Below are positions 34,190 through 43,309 of a stretch of DNA of 64,000 bases, in pieces. This stretch comes from Rufibacter ruber. Lineage in GTDB: Bacteria > Bacteroidota > Bacteroidia > Cytophagales > Hymenobacteraceae. The DNA is taken from contig NZ_LRMM01000005.1 of the NCBI RefSeq assembly GCF_001647275.1, forward strand, positions 62,001-126,000, written 5' to 3'. A model generated the notes under the pieces. The model was not told the origin of the DNA and made no database searches. It worked only from the letters and a program-made list of their open reading frames with translations. Position 1 is the first letter of the stretch. Each line of letters opens with the position of its first letter. A program made the position numbers and the translations under genes.

Positions 34190-35446
34190 ATGTCAAAATT
34201 TCTTTACAACGTAGGAATCAGAGCGTATAGGTTAGGGGTAAGTCTGGCGTCTCCCTTTCATGCCAAGGCTGCCAAGTGGCAGCAAGGCCGGAGCCAGCTC
34301 TTTGAAAACCTGGAGAAGGCCTTCAAAGACAACAAAGCCCCCGTCATCTGGTTTCACTGTGCCAGCCTGGGCGAGTTTGAGCAGGGCAGACCCTTGATTG
34401 AAGGCTTCAGGGAACGGCACCCGGAGTACAAGATTCTGCTTACTTTCTTTTCCCCGTCTGGTTATGAGGTGCGAAAAAATTACCCGGGGGCTGACTACAT
34501 CTGCTACCTGCCTTTAGACACCAAAGAGAATGCCCGCCGGTTTGTGCAGCTGGTTAAGCCTAAGATGGCCGTTTTTGTCAAGTATGAGTTCTGGCACCAC
34601 TTTACCAAGGCTTTAAAGAAGCTCCACATCCCGCTGTTCTCAGTTTCAGCCATCTTCAGGCCCAACCAGATCTACTTCAGGAAGCGTGGGGCATTCTACC
34701 GCAGAATTCTGGAACGTTTTTTCCACATCTACACCCAGAACCAGGAGTCTGCCACGCTGCTTTCCTCCCTGAACTTCAGCAAAGTGAGTACTGCCGGTGA
34801 TACACGCGTTGACCGCGTGTTGCAGACGGCCGCCAGCGCCGCCCCCATTCCGGTGGCAGCCGCCTTCAAGGGCAGTTCGCCGGTGATGGTGGTGGGCAGC
34901 AGCTGGCCAGAAGACCTGAAAGTACTGCTCCCGTTCATGCAGCAGCACCTGCCGCACCTCAAGTTCATCCTAGCTCCCCATGAAATCAGGGAGCGGGAGC
35001 TGCGTGAAATTGAAACCCGGTTCCCTCAGCAGGCGGTCAGGTTTTCCCAGGCAGACGCGCAGACCGTGGCGCGGCACCAGATCCTGCTCATAGATAACAT
35101 AGGCATGCTTTCCTCCCTGTACCAGTACGCTGACTATGCGTATGTGGGCGGGGCGTTTAAAACCGGGTTGCACAACACTCTGGAACCGGCCGTCTTTGGC
35201 CCGCCCATTTTCTTCGGCCCCAAATATGCGAAGTTCCAGGAGGCCATAGATCTGGCGGAGGCTGGGGTGGCCTTTCCGGTGAAAAGCACCGGTGAACTCA
35301 GCGCAATCTTTGAAAGGCTGCAGAAAAACCCGGCAGAAAAGAACCGCATCCAATCCAAAGCGCAGGAATATCTGCAAAAACAGGCCGGAGCCTCCCAACG
35401 TATCTTAACGGCATTGGAATATTGGCTACCTTTGCCCAAGGCATGA
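34190..35446 (+). CDS. waaA: 3-deoxy-D-manno-octulosonic acid (Kdo) transferase
   Basis: 418 residues from the ATG at 34190. N-terminal membrane-proximal segment, then VIWFHCASLGEFEQGRPLIE with the catalytic Glu. FFSPSGYE, the UDP-type ADYAYVGGAFKTGLHNTLEPA and a GPKYAKFQEA segment follow. It transfers Kdo from CMP-Kdo to lipid A at the inner membrane. The stop overlaps the rsgA start as ATGA. Confidence 0.95.
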   Translation: MSKFLYNVGIRAYRLGVSLASPFHAKAAKWQQGRSQLFENLEKAFKDNKAPVIWFHCASLGEFEQGRPLIEGFRERHPEYKILLTFFSPSGYEVRKNYPGADYICYLPLDTKENARRFVQLVKPKMAVFVKYEFWHHFTKALKKLHIPLFSVSAIFRPNQIYFRKRGAFYRRILERFFHIYTQNQESATLLSSLNFSKVSTAGDTRVDRVLQTAASAAPIPVAAAFKGSSPVMVVGSSWPEDLKVLLPFMQQHLPHLKFILAPHEIRERELREIETRFPQQAVRFSQADAQTVARHQILLIDNIGMLSSLYQYADYAYVGGAFKTGLHNTLEPAVFGPPIFFGPKYAKFQEAIDLAEAGVAFPVKSTGELSAIFERLQKNPAEKNRIQSKAQEYLQKQAGASQRILTALEYWLPLPKA

Positions 35447-36366
35447 CAGGCACAGTTGTAAAATCTACCGGCTCTTGGTACCTGGTACGCTCCCACACCA
35501 ACGGGCAGCTGTACAAATGCCGCCTGCGCGGAAAATTCAAAAGCAAAGGGCTCAAGGTCAGCAACCCCATTGCCGTGGGCGATGAGGTCACCATGGAAGA
35601 TGAGGGCGAAATGCACCAGGGGGTGATCACCCAGATTGCCCCCCGCCGCAACTACATCATCAGGAGATCTACCCACAAAGCCCACCATGCGCACATTGTA
35701 GCCTCTAACCTGGACCAGGCGTTTCTGGTAGTGACCCTGGTGTCGCCGCGCACGTCGTTTGGGTTTATTGACCGTTTTCTGGTAACGGCAGAAGCCTATG
35801 ACATTCCGGCTACGCTGATCTTCAACAAGATTGACCTTTATGACCAGGAGGCCCTGAATTACCTGAGCCAGGTAGTACAGCTCTACGGCCAGATTGGTTA
35901 CGCTTGCTTTACCTGCTCAGCCCACACGGGAGAGGGGCTGCCGCAGGTCAGGGAGCTGCTTACCGGCAACGTCACCTTGTTCTCTGGCCACTCAGGCGTA
36001 GGCAAAAGCACGCTGGTCAACACGCTGGTGCCAGACCTGGAACTGAAAACCTCAGAGATCTCCGCCTTCTCAGACAAAGGCGTGCACACCACCACGTTTG
36101 CCGAGATGTTTGAAGTTGGCCCAGACACCTACCTGATTGATACCCCCGGCATTAAAGAATTAGGCGTGGTGGAGATGAAACGGGAAGAGATAGGGCATTT
36201 TTTCCCTGAGATGCGGGAACGCCTGAACCAATGCCGCTTTCACAACTGCCTGCACGTGAACGAACCCGGCTGCGCGGTGCAGGCGGCCGTGAAGCAGGGC
36301 AAGATTGCGTTGCCGCGCTATGAAAGCTATCTGAGCCTGCTGCACGAAGAAGATTCTCACCGGTAA
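35443..36366 (+). CDS. rsgA: small-subunit-dependent GTPase RsgA
   Basis: 307 residues from the ATG at 35443 (an upstream TTG at 35422 is in frame). OB-fold N-terminus, then a circularly permuted GTPase: NKIDLYD (G4) comes before FSGHSGVGKSTLVNTL (G1) and DTPGIKELG (G3). The C-terminal zinc finger is CRFHNCLHVNEPGC. It acts late in 30S maturation. The ATGA overlap with waaA suggests translational coupling. Confidence 0.95.
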   Translation: MTGTVVKSTGSWYLVRSHTNGQLYKCRLRGKFKSKGLKVSNPIAVGDEVTMEDEGEMHQGVITQIAPRRNYIIRRSTHKAHHAHIVASNLDQAFLVVTLVSPRTSFGFIDRFLVTAEAYDIPATLIFNKIDLYDQEALNYLSQVVQLYGQIGYACFTCSAHTGEGLPQVRELLTGNVTLFSGHSGVGKSTLVNTLVPDLELKTSEISAFSDKGVHTTTFAEMFEVGPDTYLIDTPGIKELGVVEMKREEIGHFFPEMRERLNQCRFHNCLHVNEPGCAVQAAVKQGKIALPRYESYLSLLHEEDSHR

Positions 36367-36419
36367 CCCGTTCACTCCTTCCTTCGCAACCCAATTTTTC
36401 ACCGGAACAACAGCTCAAC

Positions 36420-37292
36420 ATGCAGAGGCACCTCATTTACCAGGCGTATGGCAAAGAAGATATTCTTCATGAACTTCTGTATTCCCTGTACTCCCTGTTA
36501 AAGCTTTACCCGGCGGGCCTCCCCTGCCAGGTGGTTGTCTATACAGACAACGAAGCTTACCTGCGGCAGTTCCTGCCAGAGACAATTGCCTACCGCCAGC
36601 TCTCTGCCGCCCAGATACAGGAATGGCGGGGGCCGCAGGACTTTGTGCACCGCGTAAAAATCATGGTGCTGAGAGATTTTATTTCCACCCATACCGGCAG
36701 CCTGCTTTACCTGGACACAGACACGGTGTTCAACCAAAAGATTGAGCCCCTGTTTGAGCTGATTGAGAAGGGGCACACGTTTGTCATGCACGAGAACGAA
36801 GGGGTGGTCTCTACACAGAAGAACCTGATCTTTAAGAAGGTGTACAAGTTCCTGAGCGCGCGGCAGACAGGGATTTCTCCGCACATGACCATGTACAATG
36901 CCGGAGTGCTGGGGTTGCGCACAGAAGATGCCTCTGTAGTAGAGCAGGTTCTTTCTACCACAGACCGCCTCTACCGGTTGTTTCCCAAGCACATTATTGA
37001 GCAAATGGCCTTCTCCTTCCATTTAGCCCAGGGGGCTCAAGCCCCCCTTTACTGCGCAACCCAGGAAATCTTCCATTACTGGGACTTCAAAGAGTTCAGG
37101 GAGCTGCTGAACGCGTTCTTCCGGTCTCACCAGGGGCAGCCGTACCAACAGATTATTCCCCAAATGGGGGTGATAGACCCCCGCGAGCTGATTGTAGACA
37201 AGCGCAGATTTGACCAGCTACCAGGCCTCACCAGGCGCCTCTACAAACTAGTAGGTAAACGCTGGAAACTCCCCCCGTACCCGGCCCAATAG
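36420..37292 (+). CDS. putative glycosyltransferase (GT-A fold, GT8-like)
   Basis: 290 residues. YLDTDTVFNQKIEPLFEL includes a DxD motif (Asp99/Asp101) that binds the nucleotide-sugar and metal. HLIYQAYGKEDILHE leads the domain and MYNAGVLGLR resembles the acceptor region of GT8-type enzymes. The acceptor is unknown. It sits next to waaA-rsgA, so a lipopolysaccharide role is possible but unproven. Confidence 0.8.
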   Translation: MQRHLIYQAYGKEDILHELLYSLYSLLKLYPAGLPCQVVVYTDNEAYLRQFLPETIAYRQLSAAQIQEWRGPQDFVHRVKIMVLRDFISTHTGSLLYLDTDTVFNQKIEPLFELIEKGHTFVMHENEGVVSTQKNLIFKKVYKFLSARQTGISPHMTMYNAGVLGLRTEDASVVEQVLSTTDRLYRLFPKHIIEQMAFSFHLAQGAQAPLYCATQEIFHYWDFKEFRELLNAFFRSHQGQPYQQIIPQMGVIDPRELIVDKRRFDQLPGLTRRLYKLVGKRWKLPPYPAQ

Positions 37293-37302
37293 CACACTCC
37301 CC

Positions 37303-37857
37303 TTATGGCTTGAGCACCAGCTCCTGAACCAGCTGCAACATCTCCAGAAACTGGGTCTGCAGCGGGATAAAGGCCCTCACAGGTTCAGGGACCTGCAGTT
37401 CTCCTACCAATTGGCGCACAGGCACATACTGCACCACCTCTATCTCCTCCCGCTGAAATTCAAAGGACTGCGCCTCCCGTTGGGTCTGGTACAGGAAAAT
37501 ACCGGCGTGCTCCCTGTCCAGCAGTTGCGCCTGCTCGTCCTGGCCATCAATAGACATGACGGCCACAAAGCGTACGTCAGCCGGGGTAACAGCCAATCCC
37601 AGTTCCTCACTCAACTCCCGGGCGGCACAGGTTTCATACGACTCGCCGGGGCTCAGGTGGCCGCCAATGCTGATATCCCAGAGCGAGGGGAACAAATCTT
37701 TGTGCCGGCTGCGCCGATGGCAGAGATAGCCTTGTTCCGGGTGGTGTACAAAAATCTGCGCCGTGCGGTGCCAGTGCCCCAACTCATGCACCTGCCGCCG
37801 CGGCAGCGTCTGTTGCAAAGGCTCATTCTGGGCATTGTAGATGGCAAGATACTCCAT
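37303..37857 (-). CDS. Nudix hydrolase
   Basis: 184 residues from the ATG at 37857; longer upstream starts would run through palindrome copy 23. The Nudix box at residues 66-88 is perfect (Gly66, Glu72, Arg80-Glu81, Glu84-Glu85, Gly87). LGHWHRTAQIFVHH and CHRRSRHKDLFPSLWDIS resemble the isopentenyl-diphosphate isomerase-like (YfcD) branch. The substrate is unknown. Confidence 0.9.
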   Translation of the reverse strand: MEYLAIYNAQNEPLQQTLPRRQVHELGHWHRTAQIFVHHPEQGYLCHRRSRHKDLFPSLWDISIGGHLSPGESYETCAARELSEELGLAVTPADVRFVAVMSIDGQDEQAQLLDREHAGIFLYQTQREAQSFEFQREEIEVVQYVPVRQLVGELQVPEPVRAFIPLQTQFLEMLQLVQELVLKP

Positions 37858-37939
37858 GGGGCCAAAGTACGAAATCTGTTTCTGGGTTGGGACCGCGCTC
37901 TCCCTTTTCTTTTCCCAGAAAGCCCTTAGGCTTAGGTGG

Positions 37940-37978
37940 CGTTTCTGGCCTGTTTTTGAAAAAACAGGCCAGAAACAG
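37940..37978. repeat. CTGTTTT palindrome, copy 23
   Basis: CTGGCCTGTTTTT / AAAAACAGGCCAG pairs perfectly. In a divergent spacer (Nudix and cyclophilin), so not a terminator there. Confidence 0.95.
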
Positions 37979-38080
37979 AAAACCGCCCTGGGCTCAGCCC
38001 GTGCCGCCCGCAGCCCCCTTACCATTTACGGGAAGGCTCTACCGCGGTCCCCTCCTTCGGCGGAACGCCATAAAAATACG

Positions 38081-38088
38081 TACCTTTG
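38081..38088 (+). promoter_or_regulatory. -7 element of the cyclophilin gene
   Basis: TACCTTTG matches TAnnTTTG; leader of about 70 nt. No clear -33 TTG. Confidence 0.55.
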
Positions 38089-38165
38089 CAGGAACTAGCT
38101 TCCGTTGCAGGGAGGGGTTTCCTCTTTAAGCCGGGAGCGTATCAAACCAAAAGCACATATTTATC

Positions 38166-38624
38166 ATGAAAACCGCAGAAATCCATACCCAGAAGGGCGT
38201 GATGAAAGTAGAGTTCTACGAGCAGGATGCCCCTAAAACGGTTGAAAACTTTACCAAACTGGCCAAAGAAGGCTTTTATGACGGCCTCACGTTTCACCGC
38301 GTGATTCCTGACTTTGTGATTCAGGGGGGGTGCCCTAACAGCCGCGAAGGTTCTAAAGGCATGCCCGGCACCGGCGGACCCGGCTACAAGATTGACTGTG
38401 AGCTGACCGGCGGAAACCAGTACCATGACCGCGGCGTGCTGTCTATGGCCCATGCCGGCCGCAACACCGGCGGCTCCCAGTTCTTCATCTGCCACAGCCG
38501 CAACAACACCGCTCACCTGGACCGCAACCACACCTGCTTTGGCAAAGTGGTAGAAGGCCTGGATGTGATTGATGACATCAAAGCTGGTGACCGCATTGAG
38601 AAGATTGTGGTAAACGAAGCCTAA
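38166..38624 (+). CDS. cyclophilin-type peptidyl-prolyl isomerase
   Basis: 152 residues, a single cyclophilin domain without signal peptide, so cytoplasmic. FHRVIPDFVIQGG holds the catalytic Arg and Phe; HAGRNTGGSQFFI and LDRNHTCFGKVVEGLDVID complete the pocket. It catalyses proline cis-trans isomerisation. Confidence 0.95.
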   Translation: MKTAEIHTQKGVMKVEFYEQDAPKTVENFTKLAKEGFYDGLTFHRVIPDFVIQGGCPNSREGSKGMPGTGGPGYKIDCELTGGNQYHDRGVLSMAHAGRNTGGSQFFICHSRNNTAHLDRNHTCFGKVVEGLDVIDDIKAGDRIEKIVVNEA

Positions 38625-38693
38625 TTTTCCTGACAAGCTATAGTTCACGAACTTACTCTTGTTGAAAGACAGCTCTAATAGCCGGAAGACGTT

Positions 38694-38733
38694 GCGTTTT
38701 CCGGCTATTTTTGTAAAAACAGGCCGAAAACAG
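38694..38733. repeat. CTGTTTT palindrome, copy 24
   Basis: GCGTTTTCCGGCTATTTTT / AAAAACAGGCCGAAAACAG with one core mismatch. In the convergent cyclophilin/FemAB gap. Confidence 0.88.
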
Positions 38734-38760
38734 AAACCCCAAATCAGCAGCACGCTACCT

Positions 38761-39744
38761 TTAGACTGAACCGTTCTTCCAGCGGTAGAACTGCATGCGC
38801 AGATGTTTAACCCACTGCACCGGGGCGGGCAGGTGATTGCGGGAGATGGACAGAAAATGCGCTTTCTCTGACCCAAAACTGCTGTAGAAATCTGAGATGG
38901 GATCAACTTCGGGCGCCTCAAAGTCAAAAATATAATCCTGCCCCGCAAATTTCTGCAGCACGAAATCCACCAGCAGGGGAATGCCCCCCAGGCGCTTGCC
39001 CTGAGTGGTGGAGCTGTTGAAGATGTAAATAATCTGGCGGTTGAAGAAAAAGAAAAGCCCCATGGCCTGCTCCTGCCCCTGCGCGTCAACCGCCGCGAAC
39101 ATTTGCGCCATGCCGCGCTGGTTTGCCTCCTGGTACAGTTGCCGCAGCAGTCTGTATTCATAGGCTTCGCCTATCACCCCCGCAATTTTAGGGGCTATAT
39201 ACTCATGGAAGATGGAGATGATGCGGTCTATATTGGTGCTGGACTGCACGGTGAGGCCGCTGCGTTTGGCCTTGTTGATGCGCCACCGCCTGTCTTTGCG
39301 GTACCCCGAAACAATGCGCTCGTAGCCTTGCGCCAGATCAAGATGGTAGGTGGTGAAGGTGCTGCAGTTAAAACCAGTGAAAACTCCTCCCGGAATGAAC
39401 GCGTTGCCCGTGTTAAAGGCGTAGCTGGACACCAGGTTGAACCGTTTCCCCAGCAGATGAGCCGCTTGTTGCCATTCTTCTGTGGTGAATGGCTGCTGGT
39501 AGAACACACCCAGTTGATGGGCAAACAACGGCTGCCGCACGTACCGCATCCCAAACTTCCGCGCCGCGGGAACGGGCATGATGGCCACGTACTCCCCTGC
39601 GTCCTCCTTGACAATAGCTTCCCATTTGGGTGATATAATGTTCAGGTACCAGGAAAAACCGTAGATCATGCCATTGACCGAGCGGTTCAGGCAGGCGTCC
39701 CATTTCTGGAAATCGATGGCCGCATGGGAAAGGTAGCGCAGCAT
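38761..39744 (-). CDS. GNAT/FemAB-like acyltransferase
   Basis: 327 residues from the ATG at 39744. Two-domain GNAT look: SGYRKDRRWRINKAKRSGLTVQ is the FemAB-like acceptor region. MGLFFFFNRQIIYIFNSST precedes the acyl-CoA-binding-like GKRLGGIPLLVDFVLQK, and the region ends FDFEAPEVDPISDFYSSFGS. Related proteins transfer amino acids or acyl groups in cell-envelope synthesis. Substrate unknown. Confidence 0.78.
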   Translation of the reverse strand: MLRYLSHAAIDFQKWDACLNRSVNGMIYGFSWYLNIISPKWEAIVKEDAGEYVAIMPVPAARKFGMRYVRQPLFAHQLGVFYQQPFTTEEWQQAAHLLGKRFNLVSSYAFNTGNAFIPGGVFTGFNCSTFTTYHLDLAQGYERIVSGYRKDRRWRINKAKRSGLTVQSSTNIDRIISIFHEYIAPKIAGVIGEAYEYRLLRQLYQEANQRGMAQMFAAVDAQGQEQAMGLFFFFNRQIIYIFNSSTTQGKRLGGIPLLVDFVLQKFAGQDYIFDFEAPEVDPISDFYSSFGSEKAHFLSISRNHLPAPVQWVKHLRMQFYRWKNGSV

Positions 39745-39823
39745 GGGGTACGTAAGAGATGGTTCCCTGGTCAACCGTGACCAAGACGAGGGCACAAATT
39801 AAGCATAAGTTTTGAGCCGAAGG

Positions 39824-40558
39824 CTACAGAAGTAACAGAAGCGCAGAGTACGCCACCACCCCCAGCAGAAAAGCCGAGAACCTGCTTTTCCGTTCTTCAG
39901 GCAGCTCTTCTTTGAGCACGTTGAGCACCACGCCCCCTGCCAGAAACGCCAAGAGCAACGCCGTAGCCGCCTCTGAGACCTGCACCACCAGCCCGGTAGC
40001 CCAGCCAGCGGCCAGGGCAATTACCAGACACCAGCGCCCCACGTGCCGGTACTTCTGTTTGTGGTGCTCCCGCAGTCCGAAGTCATTCACCAGAAAATGG
40101 AGCGCCATGGCCACAAAATAAAAGGCCGCCTCCTGCGTTGACCGCTCCTCCTGCTCGTGCAGCAGGTACCCGATCAAGGCGTTGTAGAGCGAAAATGAAA
40201 GGATATGCACCCAGAAAACGGCGGGCGGCGAGGCGTCTGCCGCACCCTTGCCCCCGTTCCTCGACTTGATGGCCATGCGTTCCAGCCCGTAGAAGATGAC
40301 CAGCCCCAGCAGCGCCATGAGGTACATATGGTGTTTCAAGAAGGAAATATTTTGGTTTTGGGCGGCTTCCTGCACGTGCTCCTGCCCTTCCTGCAACTCT
40401 GGGAACAGGTGCAGAAACACATACGCCACCGACACCCCGCCCGCCCCCGACAGCCAGACGCTTCTGGGCACGCCCTCCAGAAACTTCAGCCTATCAGCAA
40501 ACACATGAATGAGCATCAGCCCCAAAAGCGGAAGTGCGGTAAGGAAAAAACTCTCCAT
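39824..40558 (-). CDS. ZIP-like integral membrane protein
   Basis: 244 residues with seven or eight hydrophobic segments and a His/Glu-rich loop (EGQEHVQEAAQNQNI). HLFPELQEG and YNALIGYLLHEQEER recall the metal-site helices of ZIP zinc transporters, but the pattern is weak. A metal transporter is plausible; a membrane protein of unknown function is the safe call. Confidence 0.6.
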   Translation of the reverse strand: MESFFLTALPLLGLMLIHVFADRLKFLEGVPRSVWLSGAGGVSVAYVFLHLFPELQEGQEHVQEAAQNQNISFLKHHMYLMALLGLVIFYGLERMAIKSRNGGKGAADASPPAVFWVHILSFSLYNALIGYLLHEQEERSTQEAAFYFVAMALHFLVNDFGLREHHKQKYRHVGRWCLVIALAAGWATGLVVQVSEAATALLLAFLAGGVVLNVLKEELPEERKSRFSAFLLGVVAYSALLLLL

Positions 40559-40653
40559 GAGCGGCAGGGTTGGTTCCTGCTTTTTTACTCGCTCCTCTGG
40601 AAGAATGTTGTTGGAGATCCCGCTCGCTTTTACATACCAAGAAGTTTTTACCT

Positions 40654-41025
40654 CTAAGAGATATCTTCTATGGAGATAATCTTGCCGTCTCTGAAACCAA
40701 AAATTGATTTGCCTTCCATTTCCAAACGTTCACCAGCCTGGGGGCCATCAGGAAGGTCAACCGCCAAGACGCCGCTGTAGGCGATGTTGACCTCCACCTT
40801 GTCGGCTGATTCTTCAAGGGACGTAATTTTTTGTTCCCGTTGGCTGAAAAAACTTTTTGCCTGCTCAGCCTGCGCTTTGAAGGCAGAAAGCCCCAGAAGT
40901 TGCAGGTTTACCTCGCCCGCAGAGACGTTCTTAAAGACAATTTCATCATGCAGATTTGCCAGCATTCCTTCCACATCAAAGTTGTTATAGGCCTGAATGT
41001 ACTGGGTGACGAGCTCTTTTTTCAT
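40654..41025 (-). CDS. NTF2-like (SnoaL-type) protein
   Basis: 123 residues. VTQYIQAYNNFDVEGMLANLHDEIVFKNVS is the typical SnoaL/NTF2 opening, and the C-terminus ends KSIFGFRDGKIISIEDI. The fold covers enzymes and binding proteins, so the role is unknown. Confidence 0.85.
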   Translation of the reverse strand: MKKELVTQYIQAYNNFDVEGMLANLHDEIVFKNVSAGEVNLQLLGLSAFKAQAEQAKSFFSQREQKITSLEESADKVEVNIAYSGVLAVDLPDGPQAGERLEMEGKSIFGFRDGKIISIEDIS

Positions 41026-41113
41026 AGTAATTGAAAGCGGAATTAACGTTTAGCAAATGATTAGTTTGGCTGAATACTACAATGTAATTAGACAAATTAA
41101 ATTATTCATCATT

Positions 41114-41211
41114 TTGTCATCCTAAAAGGATCTTAGGGAACAGTGAGCGAACTAGATAAGCTCTTCTTGACAGCAACTGCCGTTCGCAGCCTAGGTCCTT
41201 TTTGAATGACA
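41114..41211. repeat. solo copy of the GIY-YIG element termini
   Basis: 98 bp, TTGTCATCCTAAAAGGATCT on the left and CTTTTTGAATGACA on the right, with GAGCGAACTAGATAAGC and GCCGTTCGC inside. Its ends match those of 3211-3590, but the nuclease gene is absent. Imperfect inverted repeat. Confidence 0.7.
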
Positions 41212-41280
41212 GAGAGAAGAAAAATGTAAGATTATTTCTATCCCAGAACTTAGACTACTTAAGGTACAGAATCTCCAATA

Positions 41281-41320
41281 AAAACAGAAGGCCGAAGCTT
41301 GTGCCTCGGCCTTCTGTTTT
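41281..41320. terminator. terminator downstream of the MoxR-like gene
   Basis: AAAACAGAAGGCCGA / TCGGCCTTCTGTTTT stem. Its right arm is shared with palindrome copy 25. Confidence 0.85.
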
Positions 41321-41352
41321 GGAGCTAGTTTTCGAAAAACAGCTTAAAAACG
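41314..41352. repeat. CTGTTTT palindrome, copy 25
   Basis: Overlaps the last 9 bp of the MoxR-like gene including its stop (41344-41346), so it supplies its terminal codons. Confidence 0.75.
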
Positions 41353-42882
41353 GTCATTGTCTTCGTCCTCCTCGTCTTCTTCTAAGCTGAAGCCGCCGCC
41401 TGAGAACATGCTGCTGAGCAGGTCTTTGAACTGCAGGCCGGCGGTGAGGCGGTTGCGGGAGATGAGGCTGTATTCAGAGAGGCCGTGCAGGCAGAACTCC
41501 ATGAAGAAGAGGTGCTCGGCTTCGTCTTTGACATTGGGCAGATACTTGTCTACCACCTCAGAAAGGCTGGGCACCTGGTTGAGCACGCGCTTGTACTCGG
41601 CGTCTGAGGCATCATTGAGCAAATCTAAGGTGTGGCCATCTGAGAACCACGCGCTGATTTTCTTGTATGGGTCTTTCTCTTTCTGCTTCTTGAATTTGTC
41701 TGGGTCCGGGAAATAGTTCAGAAACTGTGTTCTGATGGCCTTTCCCATTAACCGGTAAGCAACCCCACTAGCGCCTTCCTGCTCGCCCTCGTACACCAGT
41801 TCTACTTTCCCCGTAACGGCGGGAACCGCGGACAGAAAATCAGCGATGCGCACGTGGGTCTGCGGCTCGGCGTTGAGCAGCACCCGCCGTTCTGCGGCGC
41901 TCACCACGCTTTCATACGCAGAGATGGTCAGACGGGCCGAGACACCGCTTTTGGCGTCTACAAACTCACTTTCGCGGGCCTCAAAGGCAATCTGCTCTAC
42001 CAGGTCATGAATCAGTTCATGGCTTTTCACGCGGTCATTCTGCGCCTTGGTGATGCGGGCTTCCTGCTTGGTGATGCGCTTGCCAATCTCAATGCTTTTG
42101 GGGTAATGCGTGATAATTTGGCTGTCAATGCGGTCTTTGAGCGGGGTCACAATAGAGCCGCGGTTGGTATAATCCTCTGGGTTGGCGGTGAACACAAACT
42201 GGATGTCCAGCGGAAGCCTGATCTTGAAACCGCGTATTTGAATGTCACCTTCCTGCAGAATATTGAACAGTGACACCTGAATGCGCGCCTGTAAATCTGG
42301 CAGCTCATTGATCACGAAAATGCCGCGGTGCGCCCTCGGGATCAGCCCGAAGTGGATCACCCGCTCATCTGAGTACGGCAGCTTCAACGTGGCGGCTTTG
42401 ATCGGGTCGGCGTCGCCGATGAGGTCAGCCACCGAGACATCGGGCGTGGCCAGTTTCTCGGTGTAGCGCTCGTCACGGTGCAGCCATGTAACCGCAGTAT
42501 CATCGCCGTGCTGGGCCACCTGGTCTTTCGCGAAGCGGGAAAGGGGCTGCAGCGGGTCATCATTCAGCTCAGAACCGGCCACCACGGGCACGTACTCATC
42601 TAGCAGTTGCACCAGCAGGCGGGCAATTCTGGTTTTGGCCTGCCCGCGCAAGCCCAGCAGGTTGATGTGGTGGCGGCTCAGGATGGCGCGCTGCAGGTCT
42701 GGGATCACCGTTTCCTCGTAGCCGTAAATGCCGGGGAACACTTCTTCGCCGCTGCTCAGTTTCTTGATGAGGTTGGCGCGGAGTTCCTCTTTCACGCTCT
42801 TCGGGGCATAGCCGGCGGCCTTTAGCTGGCCCAGGGTCTTGATCTTGTGCAGTTGTTCTGCAGGTATATCTGAATAAAGCAT
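41344..42882 (-). CDS. MoxR/magnesium-chelatase-like AAA+ ATPase
   Basis: 512 residues. The Walker A region is LLGLRGQAKTR, an unusual form (no classical GKS/T). Other motifs are GIFVINELPDLQ (Walker B), FTANPEDYTNRG (sensor 1) and LKDRIDSQIITHYP. Chelatase I-type elements include IPRAHRG. The acidic tail (SLEEDEEDEDNDRF) is odd. MoxR-type ATPases usually act with a VWA partner, here encoded at 44174-45274 on the same strand but 1.3 kb upstream. A chaperone-like activation of a protein complex is inferred. Confidence 0.82.
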   Translation of the reverse strand: MLYSDIPAEQLHKIKTLGQLKAAGYAPKSVKEELRANLIKKLSSGEEVFPGIYGYEETVIPDLQRAILSRHHINLLGLRGQAKTRIARLLVQLLDEYVPVVAGSELNDDPLQPLSRFAKDQVAQHGDDTAVTWLHRDERYTEKLATPDVSVADLIGDADPIKAATLKLPYSDERVIHFGLIPRAHRGIFVINELPDLQARIQVSLFNILQEGDIQIRGFKIRLPLDIQFVFTANPEDYTNRGSIVTPLKDRIDSQIITHYPKSIEIGKRITKQEARITKAQNDRVKSHELIHDLVEQIAFEARESEFVDAKSGVSARLTISAYESVVSAAERRVLLNAEPQTHVRIADFLSAVPAVTGKVELVYEGEQEGASGVAYRLMGKAIRTQFLNYFPDPDKFKKQKEKDPYKKISAWFSDGHTLDLLNDASDAEYKRVLNQVPSLSEVVDKYLPNVKDEAEHLFFMEFCLHGLSEYSLISRNRLTAGLQFKDLLSSMFSGGGFSLEEDEEDEDNDRF

Positions 42883-42914
42883 TCGTAGTTATTGGTTGAC
42901 AGTTTTAGTTATTA

Positions 42915-42954
42915 GAGTTTTCGGGCTGTTTTCAGAAAAACAAGCCAAAAACAG
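42915..42954. repeat. CTGTTTT palindrome, copy 26
   Basis: TTTTCGGGCTGTTTT / AAAACAAGCCAAAAA. Lies between the divergent MoxR-like gene and the 62-residue protein. Confidence 0.88.
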
Positions 42955-42977
42955 AACGCTCTTTTGAGGTGAACGCG

Positions 42978-42985
42978 TACCTTTA
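42978..42985 (+). promoter_or_regulatory. possible -7 element very close to the start codon
   Basis: TACCTTTA (consensus TAnnTTTG) ends 4 bp before the ATG at 42990, so the transcript may be leaderless. Confidence 0.4.
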
Positions 42986-42989
42986 ATGT

Positions 42990-43178
42990 ATGAAACCAGT
43001 TGCCACCGCTTTAGTTTTCACCGCCATTGGCGCCGCCCTCGTGATCATTAGTGCCCTATTACGTATTTTTCACGTCATAGACCGACCCTTAGGGTATACC
43101 TTGCTGGGTGTTGGCGTGGTGCTGGGCCTCATTGGCGGCTATTTGCGTAGACGTGCCGTGAATCAAAACAAGGAGTAA
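42990..43178 (+). CDS. small two-helix membrane protein
   Basis: 62 residues with two hydrophobic segments (about 5-22 and 34-52) and a basic tail LRRRAVNQNKE. No known family. The TACCTTTA box just upstream and the palindrome just downstream (copy 27) are what real genes in this window have. Confidence 0.6.
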   Translation: MKPVATALVFTAIGAALVIISALLRIFHVIDRPLGYTLLGVGVVLGLIGGYLRRRAVNQNKE

Positions 43179-43184
43179 CTCCTA

Positions 43185-43230
43185 CTTCCGTTTTTGAGCT
43201 ACTTTTTGGAAAACAGGCTTAAAACAGAAG
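43185..43230. repeat. CTGTTTT palindrome, copy 27
   Basis: CTTCCGTTTTTGAGCTACT outer left arm, 6 bp past the stop of the 62-residue protein. Confidence 0.85.
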
Positions 43231-43309
43231 TCAGCTGATTTTCTCTGGTTAAGCATTTGAAGCTTCATTTCACTATTGCTGAAAAAATCGTATCTTAGGT
43301 ATATCACTA

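Larger units (their letters stand above)
41026..41343. other. intergenic stretch with a solo GIY-YIG-type element
   Basis: Holds the gene-less element 41114-41211 and the terminator 41281-41320. No ORF seen. Confidence 0.6.

Noticed and set aside
38142-39161. Long minus-strand ORF spanning the cyclophilin and FemAB-like genes
   Set aside because: It crosses two real genes and an intergenic palindrome in a different frame; no domain.
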